A DNA stretch of 64,000 nucleotides from Actinopolyspora mortivallis DSM 44261 (GTDB lineage: Bacteria; Actinomycetota; Actinomycetes; Mycobacteriales; Pseudonocardiaceae). This document shows, piece by piece, positions 34,771 to 43,959 of the stretch (its first letter is position 1; each line of letters begins with the position of its first letter). A model generated the notes under the pieces. It was not told where the DNA came from and made no database searches. It saw only the letters and a list, made by a program, of their open reading frames with translations. A program made the translations under genes and the position numbers. The stretch is from assembly GCF_000384035.1 (NCBI RefSeq), contig NZ_KB913024.1, positions 3,698,921 to 3,762,920 of the forward strand, given 5' to 3'.

Positions 34771-37700
34771 ATGGGACACCAATCACCACCGGCACGACCC
34801 ACATCGGAGACCCACCCCGGAACCAGCGACGGCGGGCACACGCGGCGTGGGAACCGGCGGATCGCGCTGCTGGCCGGGCTGACGGTGCTGCTGGGGGCCC
34901 TCGCGGTGCTCGCCCCGGTGCGGGTGGACGACCCCGTGATCACCTGGCCGGAGGAGGGGGAACCCCCCGTCTCCACGGTGGTGCCGCTGTCGCCCTACCG
35001 CCCGTTGAGCCTGGAGGCGGTGGTCCCCTGCGCGGCGGTGCGCCAGGTCGACGGTGCCGCCGGGGCCGGTGAACGCGCGGCGGTCCTGCGCACCCAGCCC
35101 CCGGACGGCCAGCAGGGGCTGTCGGTCACCGCCGGGGACGGCACCGTGCGTGTCCGGGTCTCGGGCGAGACGCTGCACAGCGCACCCGTGCCGGAGGGGG
35201 ACTGCTCCTACCGGATCACGGCCGGGCGGGACGGCGTGCGGCTGTCGCGCGGGGACACCACGCTGACGCACCGGCCGGAACTGCTCGCCCCGCAGGTGGC
35301 GGAGCTGTCGACCGCCGCGGAGGGAACCGCCGGAGCCGAGGGGCTGTCGGTGCGGCTGCACACCGACGCGCGCTACGAGTCCCGGCCGAGTGCGCTGAAG
35401 CTCGGGCTGCTGCTGGCCCACGCGCTGGCCCTGGCGACGACCCTGGTGCTGGCCTGGCGACGCTGGGGCGGCACCAGGTCGATGCGGCGCCTGCGGGTGC
35501 CCCGCCCCGGCGCGGCCGACGCGGTGCTGGTGCTCGTCTCGGTGGCCTGGATCTTCCTCGGCCCGACGAACATGGACGACGGCTGGTACCTGATGATGGC
35601 GCGCAACGCCGTCGAGAGCGGGTACGTCGGCAACTTCGTCTACATGTTCAACGTCACCGAGAACCCGTTCGTGCTCAGCCAGTACCTGCTGCAACTCTGG
35701 GGATGGCTCGGGGACTGGTCACTGTGGTGGATGCGGGTGGTTCCCACCGTCTGTGGGATCGCCACCTGGTTCCTGCTGCGGATCCTGCTGGCCACCGTGC
35801 TGGGCCGGGCCGGGAGACTGCGGATCGTGCCGTGGGCGCTGCTGGTGGCGCACCTGGTGTGGTACCTGCCCTACGGGACCACGCTGCGTCCCGAGCCGGT
35901 GATCGTGCTGTGCGCGGCGGCCACGCTGGTACTGGCCGAGGTGGCGCTGCTGCGGCGTTCGGTGGGAATGCTGGCGGTGGCCACGGTGTGCGCCGTGCTC
36001 GGTGTCACCGCCTCCCCCACGGGGGTCGTCGCCGCCGCTCCCCTGGTGTTGAGCCTGCCGTGGTTGTTCCGCTGGCTGCGCGGCAGCCCCTGGTCGGCGC
36101 GGATCGGGGCGGTGCTGCTGGCGCTGGCCTCGGCCAGCGTGATCGTTCCGGTCGGTTTCGCCGACGCGAGCCTGGGGGACGTGCTCGAGGCCTACGACGT
36201 CCACCAGTGGTACTACCTGTCGTACTCCTGGTACGAGGAGTACCAGCACTACGAGACGCTGCTGAACACGGCGGGCTGGGCCCGGCGGCTGCCGGTGCTG
36301 CTCACGCTCGCGCTGATCGCCGTGGTGGCGGTGGGCAGCGGACGATCCGGGGCGGGCCGCGATCCGGTGCGCAGGCTGTTGCTGGCCAGCGCCCTCACCA
36401 GCGTGGTGGCGCTGGCCCTGCTGTCCCTGAGTCCCACCAAGTGGGTCAACCACTTCCACGCCGTGGCGGCCGCACCCACGGTGCTCCTGGCCGCCGCGCT
36501 GATCCGTTCCCCGCTGCCCCGGCGGAACGCCCCCGTGGCCCTGAGCGCGAGCCTGGTGCTGCTGATCGCGGTGATCTCGTTGAGCTACGCCGGGGGAACC
36601 TGGTGGATCCCCTTCTCCGACGCGGGCCAGCCCTTCGGCAACCATCTGGACCCGGATCCGGACACGGCCAACACCCAGCCGCACATCGACGAGCTGTACC
36701 TGCGCAACCCCCTGGTGTGGTTGGGCGTGGCCGGGATGATCCTGGCGTGGGGCGCCTGGCGGGGGCACCGGGGGCGGACGGTGCCGCTCAGCCCGGACCG
36801 CGCCGTGCTGGGGGCGGCCTCGCTGACCGGGGTGCTGCTGCTGGTGGCGAGTTTCTCCTACGCGCCGGTTAACCAGTGGCCCGGCTGGACGATCGCCTCC
36901 TCCGGGGTGCGCACGATGTTCGGGGACGGGTGCGGGCTGGCCGAGGCGGTCGAGGTGCAGCTTCCGGTGGAGCGTGGGCTGACCCCGCCCGAGCGGCCGC
37001 CCCGGCTGGAGGGGGACTTCCGTACCGACCGTCCCGTCCCGATGGTCACCAGTCCCTGGGACGGGCGCACCGAGCTCTGGCACGATGACGTGCCGGACGG
37101 CACCAGCACCGGAACCGGGAAACTGACCACGGGCTGGTACCGGATTCCCCGGAGCAGCGCGGGCACGCACGTGACCGTCCCGTTGGCCGGGGCGCTGGGA
37201 GGTCAGCGACTGCGTGTGGAGTTCGGCACCGTCGAGGACACGGAATGGCGGGTGCTGGGCTCGCGGGAACTGTCCCCGGACACACGTATGCCGTTGCGGG
37301 AGTGGCAGCAGCTGACCGCGCGGGTCCCCCCACGGGCCGAGGGGGTGCGCGTGGCACTGGAGGACAGGGTCACCGGCGCCAACACCTGGATCGCCGCCGC
37401 CGAACCCCGACTGACCTCGGCACGCCCGATCTCGGAGATCACCCGGGACCGCCCGGTGCTGGCCAACCACATCGGGGCGGCCGAGTGGCCGTGTGCCAAC
37501 CAGGTCGGCATCGACGACGGGATCACCGACACACCTCGGGTGCGGATGACGGTGGACCAACTGCTTCCCCCGTCCTGGCCGGACAACATCAGCAACCTCT
37601 CCTGGGGTGGTGCCTGGGTGCAGACCGCGCGGGAATGGGAACAGACCCGCCTGGCGGCGGAACTGCGTCCGAGCGGTCCGGAACGCAAAAAGTGGGGACA

Positions 37701-37872
37701 TGTTTACGTCCTGCGTTACCGCCACCCCGTGGAACGATTCGACACGGAAGTGCACGAACGGATTCGCTGGGGTTGGAAACGGTTGCCCACTCTGGCCGAC
37801 AACGACTACCCGAACATCACCGACAACGCGGGAACCGACAGCGAAGAGAACAAAGACGACGACGAGAAGTGA
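34771..37872 (+). CDS. arabinosyltransferase, Emb family (second, divergent paralogue)
   Basis: A 1033-residue GT-C arabinosyltransferase downstream of dprE1-dprE2. Features are an N-terminal helix, a periplasmic domain with VPCAAVRQVDGAAGAGERAAVL, the catalytic loop PTNMDDGWYLMMARNAVESGYVG, a SPTKWVNHFHAVAAAP segment and the C-terminal domain (WCLAD-like region ending in an acidic Asn/Asp/Glu tail). The DDGW and NFVYMFNVTENPF sequences depart from the DDGY and NYxRxFGxxE/xPF consensus, so it is more diverged than the first paralogue. No aftA lies between it and dprE2, unlike in mycobacteria. Confidence 0.92.
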   Translation: MGHQSPPARPTSETHPGTSDGGHTRRGNRRIALLAGLTVLLGALAVLAPVRVDDPVITWPEEGEPPVSTVVPLSPYRPLSLEAVVPCAAVRQVDGAAGAGERAAVLRTQPPDGQQGLSVTAGDGTVRVRVSGETLHSAPVPEGDCSYRITAGRDGVRLSRGDTTLTHRPELLAPQVAELSTAAEGTAGAEGLSVRLHTDARYESRPSALKLGLLLAHALALATTLVLAWRRWGGTRSMRRLRVPRPGAADAVLVLVSVAWIFLGPTNMDDGWYLMMARNAVESGYVGNFVYMFNVTENPFVLSQYLLQLWGWLGDWSLWWMRVVPTVCGIATWFLLRILLATVLGRAGRLRIVPWALLVAHLVWYLPYGTTLRPEPVIVLCAAATLVLAEVALLRRSVGMLAVATVCAVLGVTASPTGVVAAAPLVLSLPWLFRWLRGSPWSARIGAVLLALASASVIVPVGFADASLGDVLEAYDVHQWYYLSYSWYEEYQHYETLLNTAGWARRLPVLLTLALIAVVAVGSGRSGAGRDPVRRLLLASALTSVVALALLSLSPTKWVNHFHAVAAAPTVLLAAALIRSPLPRRNAPVALSASLVLLIAVISLSYAGGTWWIPFSDAGQPFGNHLDPDPDTANTQPHIDELYLRNPLVWLGVAGMILAWGAWRGHRGRTVPLSPDRAVLGAASLTGVLLLVASFSYAPVNQWPGWTIASSGVRTMFGDGCGLAEAVEVQLPVERGLTPPERPPRLEGDFRTDRPVPMVTSPWDGRTELWHDDVPDGTSTGTGKLTTGWYRIPRSSAGTHVTVPLAGALGGQRLRVEFGTVEDTEWRVLGSRELSPDTRMPLREWQQLTARVPPRAEGVRVALEDRVTGANTWIAAAEPRLTSARPISEITRDRPVLANHIGAAEWPCANQVGIDDGITDTPRVRMTVDQLLPPSWPDNISNLSWGGAWVQTAREWEQTRLAAELRPSGPERKKWGHVYVLRYRHPVERFDTEVHERIRWGWKRLPTLADNDYPNITDNAGTDSEENKDDDEK

Positions 37873-38019
37873 CACCGAATGGTTGTTGTTCACGTCACCG
37901 CGTTACACCCGTAAAGGGATTCTTTGCACGGGTAAATTCGGCTGCGAAACGATAACAAAACGAGACACACGTCCCCCTTTCGTCCGATCATGGAATCGAA
38001 GATCGAAAGGGGAAATTTA

Positions 38020-39630
38020 GTGCAGGTCAAGAACCTTGTGGGACACGCTGTCGCCCTGAGCACGGCGGCCGCGCTGGTCACCGCCGCCCCGGCCGTCGCC
38101 GAGGACGCCGAACAGACCGACTCCGGCAAGCAGCCGACGAGCTCCACCACGACCAGCTCCGCGCCGGAGACCTCCGCCGAGCAGAGCACCACGGAGCAGG
38201 AGTCGGCCACGGAGGACTCCACGGCGGAGAACGTGGAAGGCTCCGCGGAGTCCACGACGGAGAGCACGGCCGAGGAGACCTCCACCACGGAGCACAGCCC
38301 CTCCACCACCGAGCGGAGTTCCGCCGACCTCGGCGACTCCCTGCGGGGGCCTGTGTACGGGGAAACCCCGAAGACTCCCGGCAACGCGGCCGCGACCGAG
38401 CGCGCTCCCCAGGACGGGCCGGCCGCCGCCGAGGTGACCGCCGGCGAGGGGAAGATCCAGGAGCGCTACGAGAACCTGGATCAGCAGACCAAGGACCGTG
38501 TCGGCGCGGCCCAGGGCGACGAGGTCGTCGTCGACGACTCGCTGCGCTACCAGGACTACGAGAACGCGCGGTTCTACTGGACGCCGGAGTACGGCGTCAC
38601 CATCGTCTTCGGCGAGGTGCTGGACAAGTACCTCAACATCGGTGGGCACCAGGCCCTCGGTGTGCCCTCCACCGACGAGCTCACCACCGAGGACGGCACC
38701 GCCTACAACGAGTTCGTCTACCGGGCCGACGGGGTGACCAGCGCGATCTACGCGCACTCCGAGGCGGGCACCCACGTGATCATCGGTCCGTTGCTGGAGA
38801 AGTGGCGCTCGGTGGGTGCCCAGGACGAGCTGGGTTACCCGATCAGTGACACCTACATCACCTACGATGAGCGTGCCACGTTCAACAACTTCCAGAACAA
38901 CGCCACGATCTTCTGGACCGCCGAGACCGGCGCCAACGTGATCCGGGACGAGATCCGGGACAAGTGGGGCCAGTACGGTGGCCCGAACGGTCCGATCGGT
39001 TACCCGACCATCGACCAGCGGATCACCCCGGACGGCAAGGGTCGGTACAACCACTTCGAGAACAACGCCTCGATCTACTGGACCGAGCAGACGGGTGCTC
39101 ACCTCGTCCAGGGGCTGATCCGGGAGAAGTGGGCGGCCACCGGCTGGGAGCGCGGTCCGATGGGTTATCCGCTCACCGACGAGCTGGCCGACAAGGACGA
39201 CATCGGCCGGTTCAACCTGTTCACCGGGGTCGACGGCAATCCGGCCGGGATCCTGTGGAGCCCCGAGACCGGGGTGCACACGGTCAAGGGACTGATCGGG
39301 AAGCGTTACTACGACTTGGGCGGCCCGAACGGCGTGCTGGGCTACCCGACCACCGACGAGCGCAGCACCCCGGACGGTCGGGGCCGGTTCAACCACTTCA
39401 ACGGTGCCGGCGGGGCCTCGATCTACTGGACCCCCAGTACCGGGGCCCACGAGATCTACGGCGGCATCCGGGACCACTGGGCCAGCATGGGCTGGGAGAG
39501 GTCCTACCTGGGTTACCCCACCACCGGCGAGTTCGATCTCGGGGACGGTATCGGCCGCAGGAACCACTTCGAGGGCGGTCACATCAGCTTCTACTACGAC
39601 TCCGGAGAGATCGTGGACCAGCCCTGGTGA
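38020..39630 (+). CDS. secreted LGFP-repeat cell-wall protein (six repeats)
   Basis: A 536-residue exported protein. A signal peptide (VQVKNLVGHAVALSTAAALV, cleavage after AVA) is followed by about 110 residues of Thr/Ser/Glu-rich linker and six LGFP-type repeats of about 50 residues, marked by LGVPSTDE, LGYPISDT, IGYPTIDQ, MGYPLTDE, LGYPTTDE and LGYPTTGE with recurring SIYWTPxTGAH. LGFP domains form beta-propeller-like units that hold proteins on the arabinogalactan/wall surface. AAGGGGAAA 5 bases before the GTG decides the start. Substrate or enzymatic activity is not evident. Confidence 0.92.
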   Translation: MQVKNLVGHAVALSTAAALVTAAPAVAEDAEQTDSGKQPTSSTTTSSAPETSAEQSTTEQESATEDSTAENVEGSAESTTESTAEETSTTEHSPSTTERSSADLGDSLRGPVYGETPKTPGNAAATERAPQDGPAAAEVTAGEGKIQERYENLDQQTKDRVGAAQGDEVVVDDSLRYQDYENARFYWTPEYGVTIVFGEVLDKYLNIGGHQALGVPSTDELTTEDGTAYNEFVYRADGVTSAIYAHSEAGTHVIIGPLLEKWRSVGAQDELGYPISDTYITYDERATFNNFQNNATIFWTAETGANVIRDEIRDKWGQYGGPNGPIGYPTIDQRITPDGKGRYNHFENNASIYWTEQTGAHLVQGLIREKWAATGWERGPMGYPLTDELADKDDIGRFNLFTGVDGNPAGILWSPETGVHTVKGLIGKRYYDLGGPNGVLGYPTTDERSTPDGRGRFNHFNGAGGASIYWTPSTGAHEIYGGIRDHWASMGWERSYLGYPTTGEFDLGDGIGRRNHFEGGHISFYYDSGEIVDQPW

Positions 39631-39707
39631 GTCCGCCGGGCGGGAATTGCCTTCCCGTCCGCTCCCGGTCGCGGTGAGTCCCGAACCGCCGCCCACCGGG
39701 AAGCCGT

Positions 39708-39745
39708 GGGGCCTTCCGGGGACTCTCCCGGAAGGCCCCTTTTTT
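39708..39745 (+). terminator. terminator of the first LGFP gene
   Basis: A perfect 13-bp stem (GGGGCCTTCCGGG with its complement), 6-base loop and six T: a textbook intrinsic terminator. Confidence 0.95.
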
Positions 39746-39866
39746 CTCCCGAACGGGTGAAAAAATGTGAAAACCTTATTTTTCCGCCGTGTTCGTTCCA
39801 CGGTTCTCGACGACGGAAGCGCACTCTGGTGTTCGTCCTGATCCGGCGAGACGAACAGGAGTGTCC

Positions 39867-40691
39867 GTGACCTTGCGCAAGGGTTCGATCTTCCGAAAAA
39901 GCGCGGCGGGAACCGCCACGATGCTCGCGGCGACCCTTTCCCTCGGGCTGTCCGGAACCGCCAGCGGCGACGTTGGGCAACGGCTCCAGCCTCCCGAGGT
40001 TTCCCCCGCGGAATTCACCCCGATCGAGAAGAGGTACTGGAACGAGCCGCACCTCCGCGAGGTGCTGGGCAATCCGGTGGACACCGAGTACGACGTCAAC
40101 GGAATGTCCTACCGACAGTTCCAGTACGGCTGGATGTACCACACCGAGAAGACCGGGGCGCACGAGGTGCACGGCGCCATCTCCGACCGCTACGAGGAAC
40201 TGGGCCGGCACGCCACCTACGGGGTGCCCACCACCGACGAGAAGACCACCCCGGACGAGGTGGGACGTTACAACCACTTCGCGGGCACCGACGCGATCGG
40301 CACCGCCTCGATCTACTGGACTCCGGACACCGGAGCGCACGGCGTCTGGGGGCCGCCACGACAGTTCTGGGCCAAGAACGGCTACGAGCGGGGACGGCTG
40401 GACTACCCCACCTCGGACACGGCGGACACCTCCGAGGGTGACGGGGTCTACACCCACTTCCGTGGTGAGGACCACGCGGGAGCCTCGGTGTACTGGAGTC
40501 CGGACACGGGGGCACACTCGGTGCGGGGCACCATCCGCCGGCTCTGGTTGAACCTCGGGGCCGAGACCTCCTGGCTGGGGTATCCGGAGTCCAACGAGTA
40601 CAGCGTGCCCGGAGGCAGGCGCAGTGACTTCGAGGGCGGCTACGTCTACTGGAACGCCTCCACGGGCGAGGCGACCGCCCACCGCTACTGA
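39867..40691 (+). CDS. secreted LGFP-repeat protein (four repeats)
   Basis: A 274-residue smaller paralogue of the preceding gene: a signal peptide ending near GTASG-DVG, no Thr/Glu linker, then four repeats marked LGNPVDTE, YGVPTTDE, LDYPTSDT and LGYPESNE with YWTPDTGAH motifs. Presumed wall-surface binding. ACAGGAGT 4 bases before the GTG decides the start. It has its own AT-rich promoter region after the terminator of the first gene, so the two are transcribed separately. Confidence 0.9.
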   Translation: MTLRKGSIFRKSAAGTATMLAATLSLGLSGTASGDVGQRLQPPEVSPAEFTPIEKRYWNEPHLREVLGNPVDTEYDVNGMSYRQFQYGWMYHTEKTGAHEVHGAISDRYEELGRHATYGVPTTDEKTTPDEVGRYNHFAGTDAIGTASIYWTPDTGAHGVWGPPRQFWAKNGYERGRLDYPTSDTADTSEGDGVYTHFRGEDHAGASVYWSPDTGAHSVRGTIRRLWLNLGAETSWLGYPESNEYSVPGGRRSDFEGGYVYWNASTGEATAHRY

Positions 40692-40904
40692 GTTTCCGGC
40701 ACGGCGGGTGGCGATTCCACGCGGCCGACAACGGGGTCGGCACCACGTGGATGCCGCTCGCCGTCGCGGTACGGGATTTTCCGGACATGTTCTCCGAAGC
40801 GGAAAACCCGCTTCCCAGCACAGTGGACGCCGGTTGCGACTCCCTTCGAGTCGGCTGCGAGAATCAACGGTGGATTCAGGGCCGGGGCGATGGGAGACTC
40901 GGAT

Positions 40905-41486
40905 ATGACCGTGAAGTGCTCCATTGTGGACAACAGGCTGGTCGCTGAGTTCGATCCGACCATGTTCAGGTGGTTGCGTGCTTCACTGCCGCGGTATCGG
41001 GACATCATCCAGGGCAGACTGGACGAGTACCGCGAGTACGACTGGCTCTGTGAACGGCTCCGCCTGCCGCTGCCGGTGACCCCGCTGGACTCGACGATGC
41101 TGCGTGCGCTGCGGGACACCTGGTGCGATCCGGTGAACGACGACGCGCTGCGGGACTGGATGGAGGCCGACCTGGTCAGCAGGCTGCGCGACGACGCCGA
41201 GCTGGTGCTGTCCACCCTGCCGCCCCAGGGGGAGCGGTTGGTGCTGCACACCGCCGAACAGGTGGAGGCGTGGTTCTGGGTGCTGGTCAACATGCGCATC
41301 GCCTACGGGGTGGAGCACGGTGTGCTCGGACCCGGGCGGCCACCCATCGACGAGCACTTCGACAAGACCGCGGACTGGAGCGATCCCACCACCCCGGCAC
41401 GTTTCGCCGTGTGGTGGTTGCAACAGGTGGCCGAGGCCCTGCGCAAGGTCTCGGGCCAGCCGCTGCCGGAGTACTCCTGCTACTGA
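40905..41486 (+). CDS. hypothetical helical protein (weak likeness to DUF2017)
   Basis: A 193-residue cytoplasmic, helix-rich protein: MFRWLRASLPRYRDIIQGRL, LDSTMLRALRDTWCDPVNDDALRDW, EADLVSRLRDDAELVLSTLPPQGE and TAEQVEAWFWVLVNMRIAYG. The layout of a Pro-rich pivot followed by a W/LRxALG-like helix recalls DUF2017 proteins, but the match is by eye only. The inner ATG is preferred because GGGAG is 8 bases upstream. Codon use is that of the host. It marks the left border of the low-GC island. Confidence 0.75.
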   Translation: MTVKCSIVDNRLVAEFDPTMFRWLRASLPRYRDIIQGRLDEYREYDWLCERLRLPLPVTPLDSTMLRALRDTWCDPVNDDALRDWMEADLVSRLRDDAELVLSTLPPQGERLVLHTAEQVEAWFWVLVNMRIAYGVEHGVLGPGRPPIDEHFDKTADWSDPTTPARFAVWWLQQVAEALRKVSGQPLPEYSCY

Positions 41487-41634
41487 GGTCGGGACCTCTC
41501 CGTGGGAGCAGGAGGTACCGATGAGTGCGTGCTCGTTGTCCTTCTCGCCAGCACCGTAGCGGTCTCGTTTTCCCAGCGGGGCACGTCGGCCACGCTCGGG
41601 GCGGTGAGGGACGGCGAAACACCACACGCCTCGT

Positions 41635-41829
41635 TCACCGTGGCTTTCCCTTTTCCGCGGCGAGCCACACGAGCGCTCCAGTTCCCAGCAGTACGAGACT
41701 CGTCAGCTGCAACGATTCGTCCAGCCACGAGGACAGCTCCCACGAGTTCCTCACGACCACAGGAACGACGGCGGCCAAGCCACACATCACGGTCACGGCC
41801 GCGACGAACGTACTGCGTGGGGTTCGCAT
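41635..41829 (-). CDS. small two-helix membrane protein
   Basis: A 64-residue protein: MRTPRSTFVAAVTVMCGLAA begins the first hydrophobic helix, a polar WELSSWLDESLQ loop follows, then the second helix and a basic end (AEKGKPR). GAGGAGGGAG 6-8 bases before the inner ATG decides the start. No family is recognised. It reads toward the hypothetical gene on the other strand. Confidence 0.65.
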   Translation of the reverse strand: MRTPRSTFVAAVTVMCGLAAVVPVVVRNSWELSSWLDESLQLTSLVLLGTGALVWLAAEKGKPR

Positions 41830-41879
41830 CGTCGACTCCCTCCTCTTCCCATCCGTCACCAGCTTCGGCCAACGAATGT

Positions 41880-42492
41880 AATAGCCTGCCTTACGGGTGA
41901 GATCCTTTGAACAACCGTCCTACGGCCCATCCGCCCTCGGACAAAAACTAGGGGTTCCGCTGCTTTAAGTCCAGCATTCGACGAAGAAATAAGGAAAAAT
42001 ATCCTCACTGGAAAATTCATCGAAAATATTGACAGAATTATTTGGATATCCAACTAAATTATGGCACCTATAAATCTCGCGCGACGATCATTGAGCTCGT
42101 CGTCGACATCCTCACCCCCAGGAGGAACACATCCCGAAAGGATTGCCCCACCAAAGGGACAGTTCAGCATAATTCGTTTCGTACTCCCATTGGCGCCGCA
42201 TAAACAAGGCACGTGAGAGTTACACAAATACACGAACAAGTCAGGAAGAATAACAAATCCAGAATATCGAACTACCTCCCCGTTTCAACATTGACTAATA
42301 CTTTTTCAAGAAATAAAAATCTCCATTTTCCCAACCACGGAAAAATCCAGCGAATAAACTCTCAGACAAACTCGGGTTCCCGTTCTTTTTAATAAAAAAT
42401 TAAACACCATCCAGGAACATTATTTCGAAAAACTTACAAGATGTAAAAACGAAAAATCATCAACAAAAATGTCAAAATATAATTTATTTCAT
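41880..42492. other. AT-rich non-coding DNA at the island edge
   Basis: About 600 bases with strongly reduced GC and many A/T runs, unlike all DNA to the left. Open frames here lack starts with ribosome sites and show no protein-like composition. I see no gene or RNA. It looks like foreign or decayed DNA at the left boundary of the toxin region. Confidence 0.7.
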
Positions 42493-42536
42493 AAAAATCT
42501 CGGCGGCCATCTATACAAATGTCCGCCGAGATTTTT
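42493..42536. terminator. bidirectional intrinsic terminator
   Basis: AAAAATCTCGGCGG and CCGCCGAGATTTTT form a 14-bp stem with a 16-base loop, with an A-run on one side and a T-run on the other, so it can work in both directions. It ends the minus-strand protease remnant. Confidence 0.93.
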
Positions 42537-42552
42537 GTTTCAGAAAAAATAA

Positions 42553-43957
42553 TCAGCTTGTAGGAGCAGGAATACTCGGAAGTGGTCGACAAGTACTGAG
42601 ACAGAAGCTCTTATGCCAAAGAGCATTATCCTCAATAAAACTCTGGCCATCGGAGACGGAAACAAAGACTCGACCATCATCTCCACGCAGGAAAGTAATT
42701 ATGTCGTCCTTGCCGTCTCCATTGAAATCACCGACAGCGGGGATCTCAGGCTTGAAGCTCATCGCAAAATCGTCATGCCAGACCTCCTCATCCATAAATC
42801 CACTTCCGTCTGACAACGAAACATAGGCCTTACCTGTCAACATTCCATGAAATCTGACTATGTCATCTTTTCCATCTCCGTTAAAGTCTCCAACTCTAAT
42901 ATTGTTTATAGTTCCTACAGTTCCCCACAGTTTAAAATCATCGAAGCCAGAATCACCAGAAAGAGCAACATAAACAAGAATCGCGGAGTAGTCAGCAACC
43001 CGAGTGATGAGAAGATCAGACTTTCCGTCTCCGTTAAAGTCTCCGTTCAGCCTGTCCTGAGCTTCGCTCACGAACTTCGAGGACTTTTTGAATTCTTTTT
43101 CGAATCCGTTTCCATTGGAATTAGATATGTTAATATCATCACTATCATCAACACTGAAGGCAGCAACGTCTTCGTAACCGTCACCATTGAAATCGGTTCC
43201 GGTTTCGGAGGAAACTTTAGCTTGAACAATATTCGAAGGTGTTCCAGCTCCGTTAGAATAGAAGGGAACTACTCGATAGTACCAAGTTTGCCCTGCGGAG
43301 AGAGCTTTGTGGGTAAAATCAGTACCGTTCGTAGTAACTAATAGATTGGATTCCTGGAGAGGAACCTCGGGACTGGTAGAACCGTACAAACGGTACTGCT
43401 GCCCACCGGTAGGTAACCAACTCACATTGATGGAGTGTTTCCTCCCGAGCGCAGACAAACCCACTATGCCGGAGTTGACCCAGCCGACGAGGTCGTCGGT
43501 GCGGGCCACGGTGGCACCACGCTTGGTGGTGTCCTCCCCGAAGCAGCCGTGCTGCCAGGAGGCGCTGTTGATCCCGACCAGTTCCACCCGTTCGTTGACC
43601 TGGCGCAGCACCGGGCCGCCCGCGTCGCCCTTGCAGATACTGTCCTGCTCGCTGGTGCCGAGCACGCTCAGGGAGGTGCCTTCGACGGCTTCCACCGAGA
43701 AGGTGCCGGTGTGGGGGGTGTCCGGGGTCCACTCGGTGGCGGTGCGACCGTAACCGGCAGAGCGGAGGGTGTCGCCCTGGGAGGCGGCGTTCTCGCTCAG
43801 CCGCACCGGGGTGACCCCCTCGACGGTGCTGCCCAGCTTGGCCAGCACCAGGTTGCGGTCGGTGCGGGGCACGAGGTCGACCACGTCGACGGTGTGACCG
43901 GTTCCGTCGGACAGGTCACCACCGCCGACGGTGGCGGTGGTGGGGGTGGTGGGTTCA
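42553..43957 (-). pseudogene. truncated trypsin-like protease with FN3 and FG-GAP repeats
   Basis: The readable part, N- to C-terminal: second half of an S1 domain (HTVDVVDLVPRTDRNLVLAKL to GVNSGIVGL-type end), with the serine motif SICKGDAGGP; a fibronectin-III-like unit (INVSWLPTGGQQYRLYG...WYYRVVPFYSNGAGTPSN); then four calcium-type repeats DFNGDGYEDV, DFNGDGKSDL, DFNGDGKDDI, DFNGDGKDDI. The signal peptide and catalytic-His half are missing, and the catalytic Asp position reads Asn (RNLVLAKL). The frame continues upstream only as antisense of the toxin gene. The FG-GAP part is low in GC, the S1 part high. It is a dead, recombined gene. Confidence 0.82.
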
Positions 43958-43959
43958 GC

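Noticed and set aside
34771..37872. Calling the second arabinosyltransferase AftA from its place after dprE2
   Set aside because: Its length, DDG catalytic loop and C-terminal domain are of the Emb family; AftA is shorter and lacks them.
41856..42239. Two short minus-strand frames in the AT-rich border
   Set aside because: Composition and lack of starts fit random open frames in AT-rich DNA.
42613..43341. Two plus-strand frames opposite the FG-GAP region
   Set aside because: They mirror the calcium-repeat coding strand and have no ribosome site; the minus strand shows clear DFNGDG motifs.
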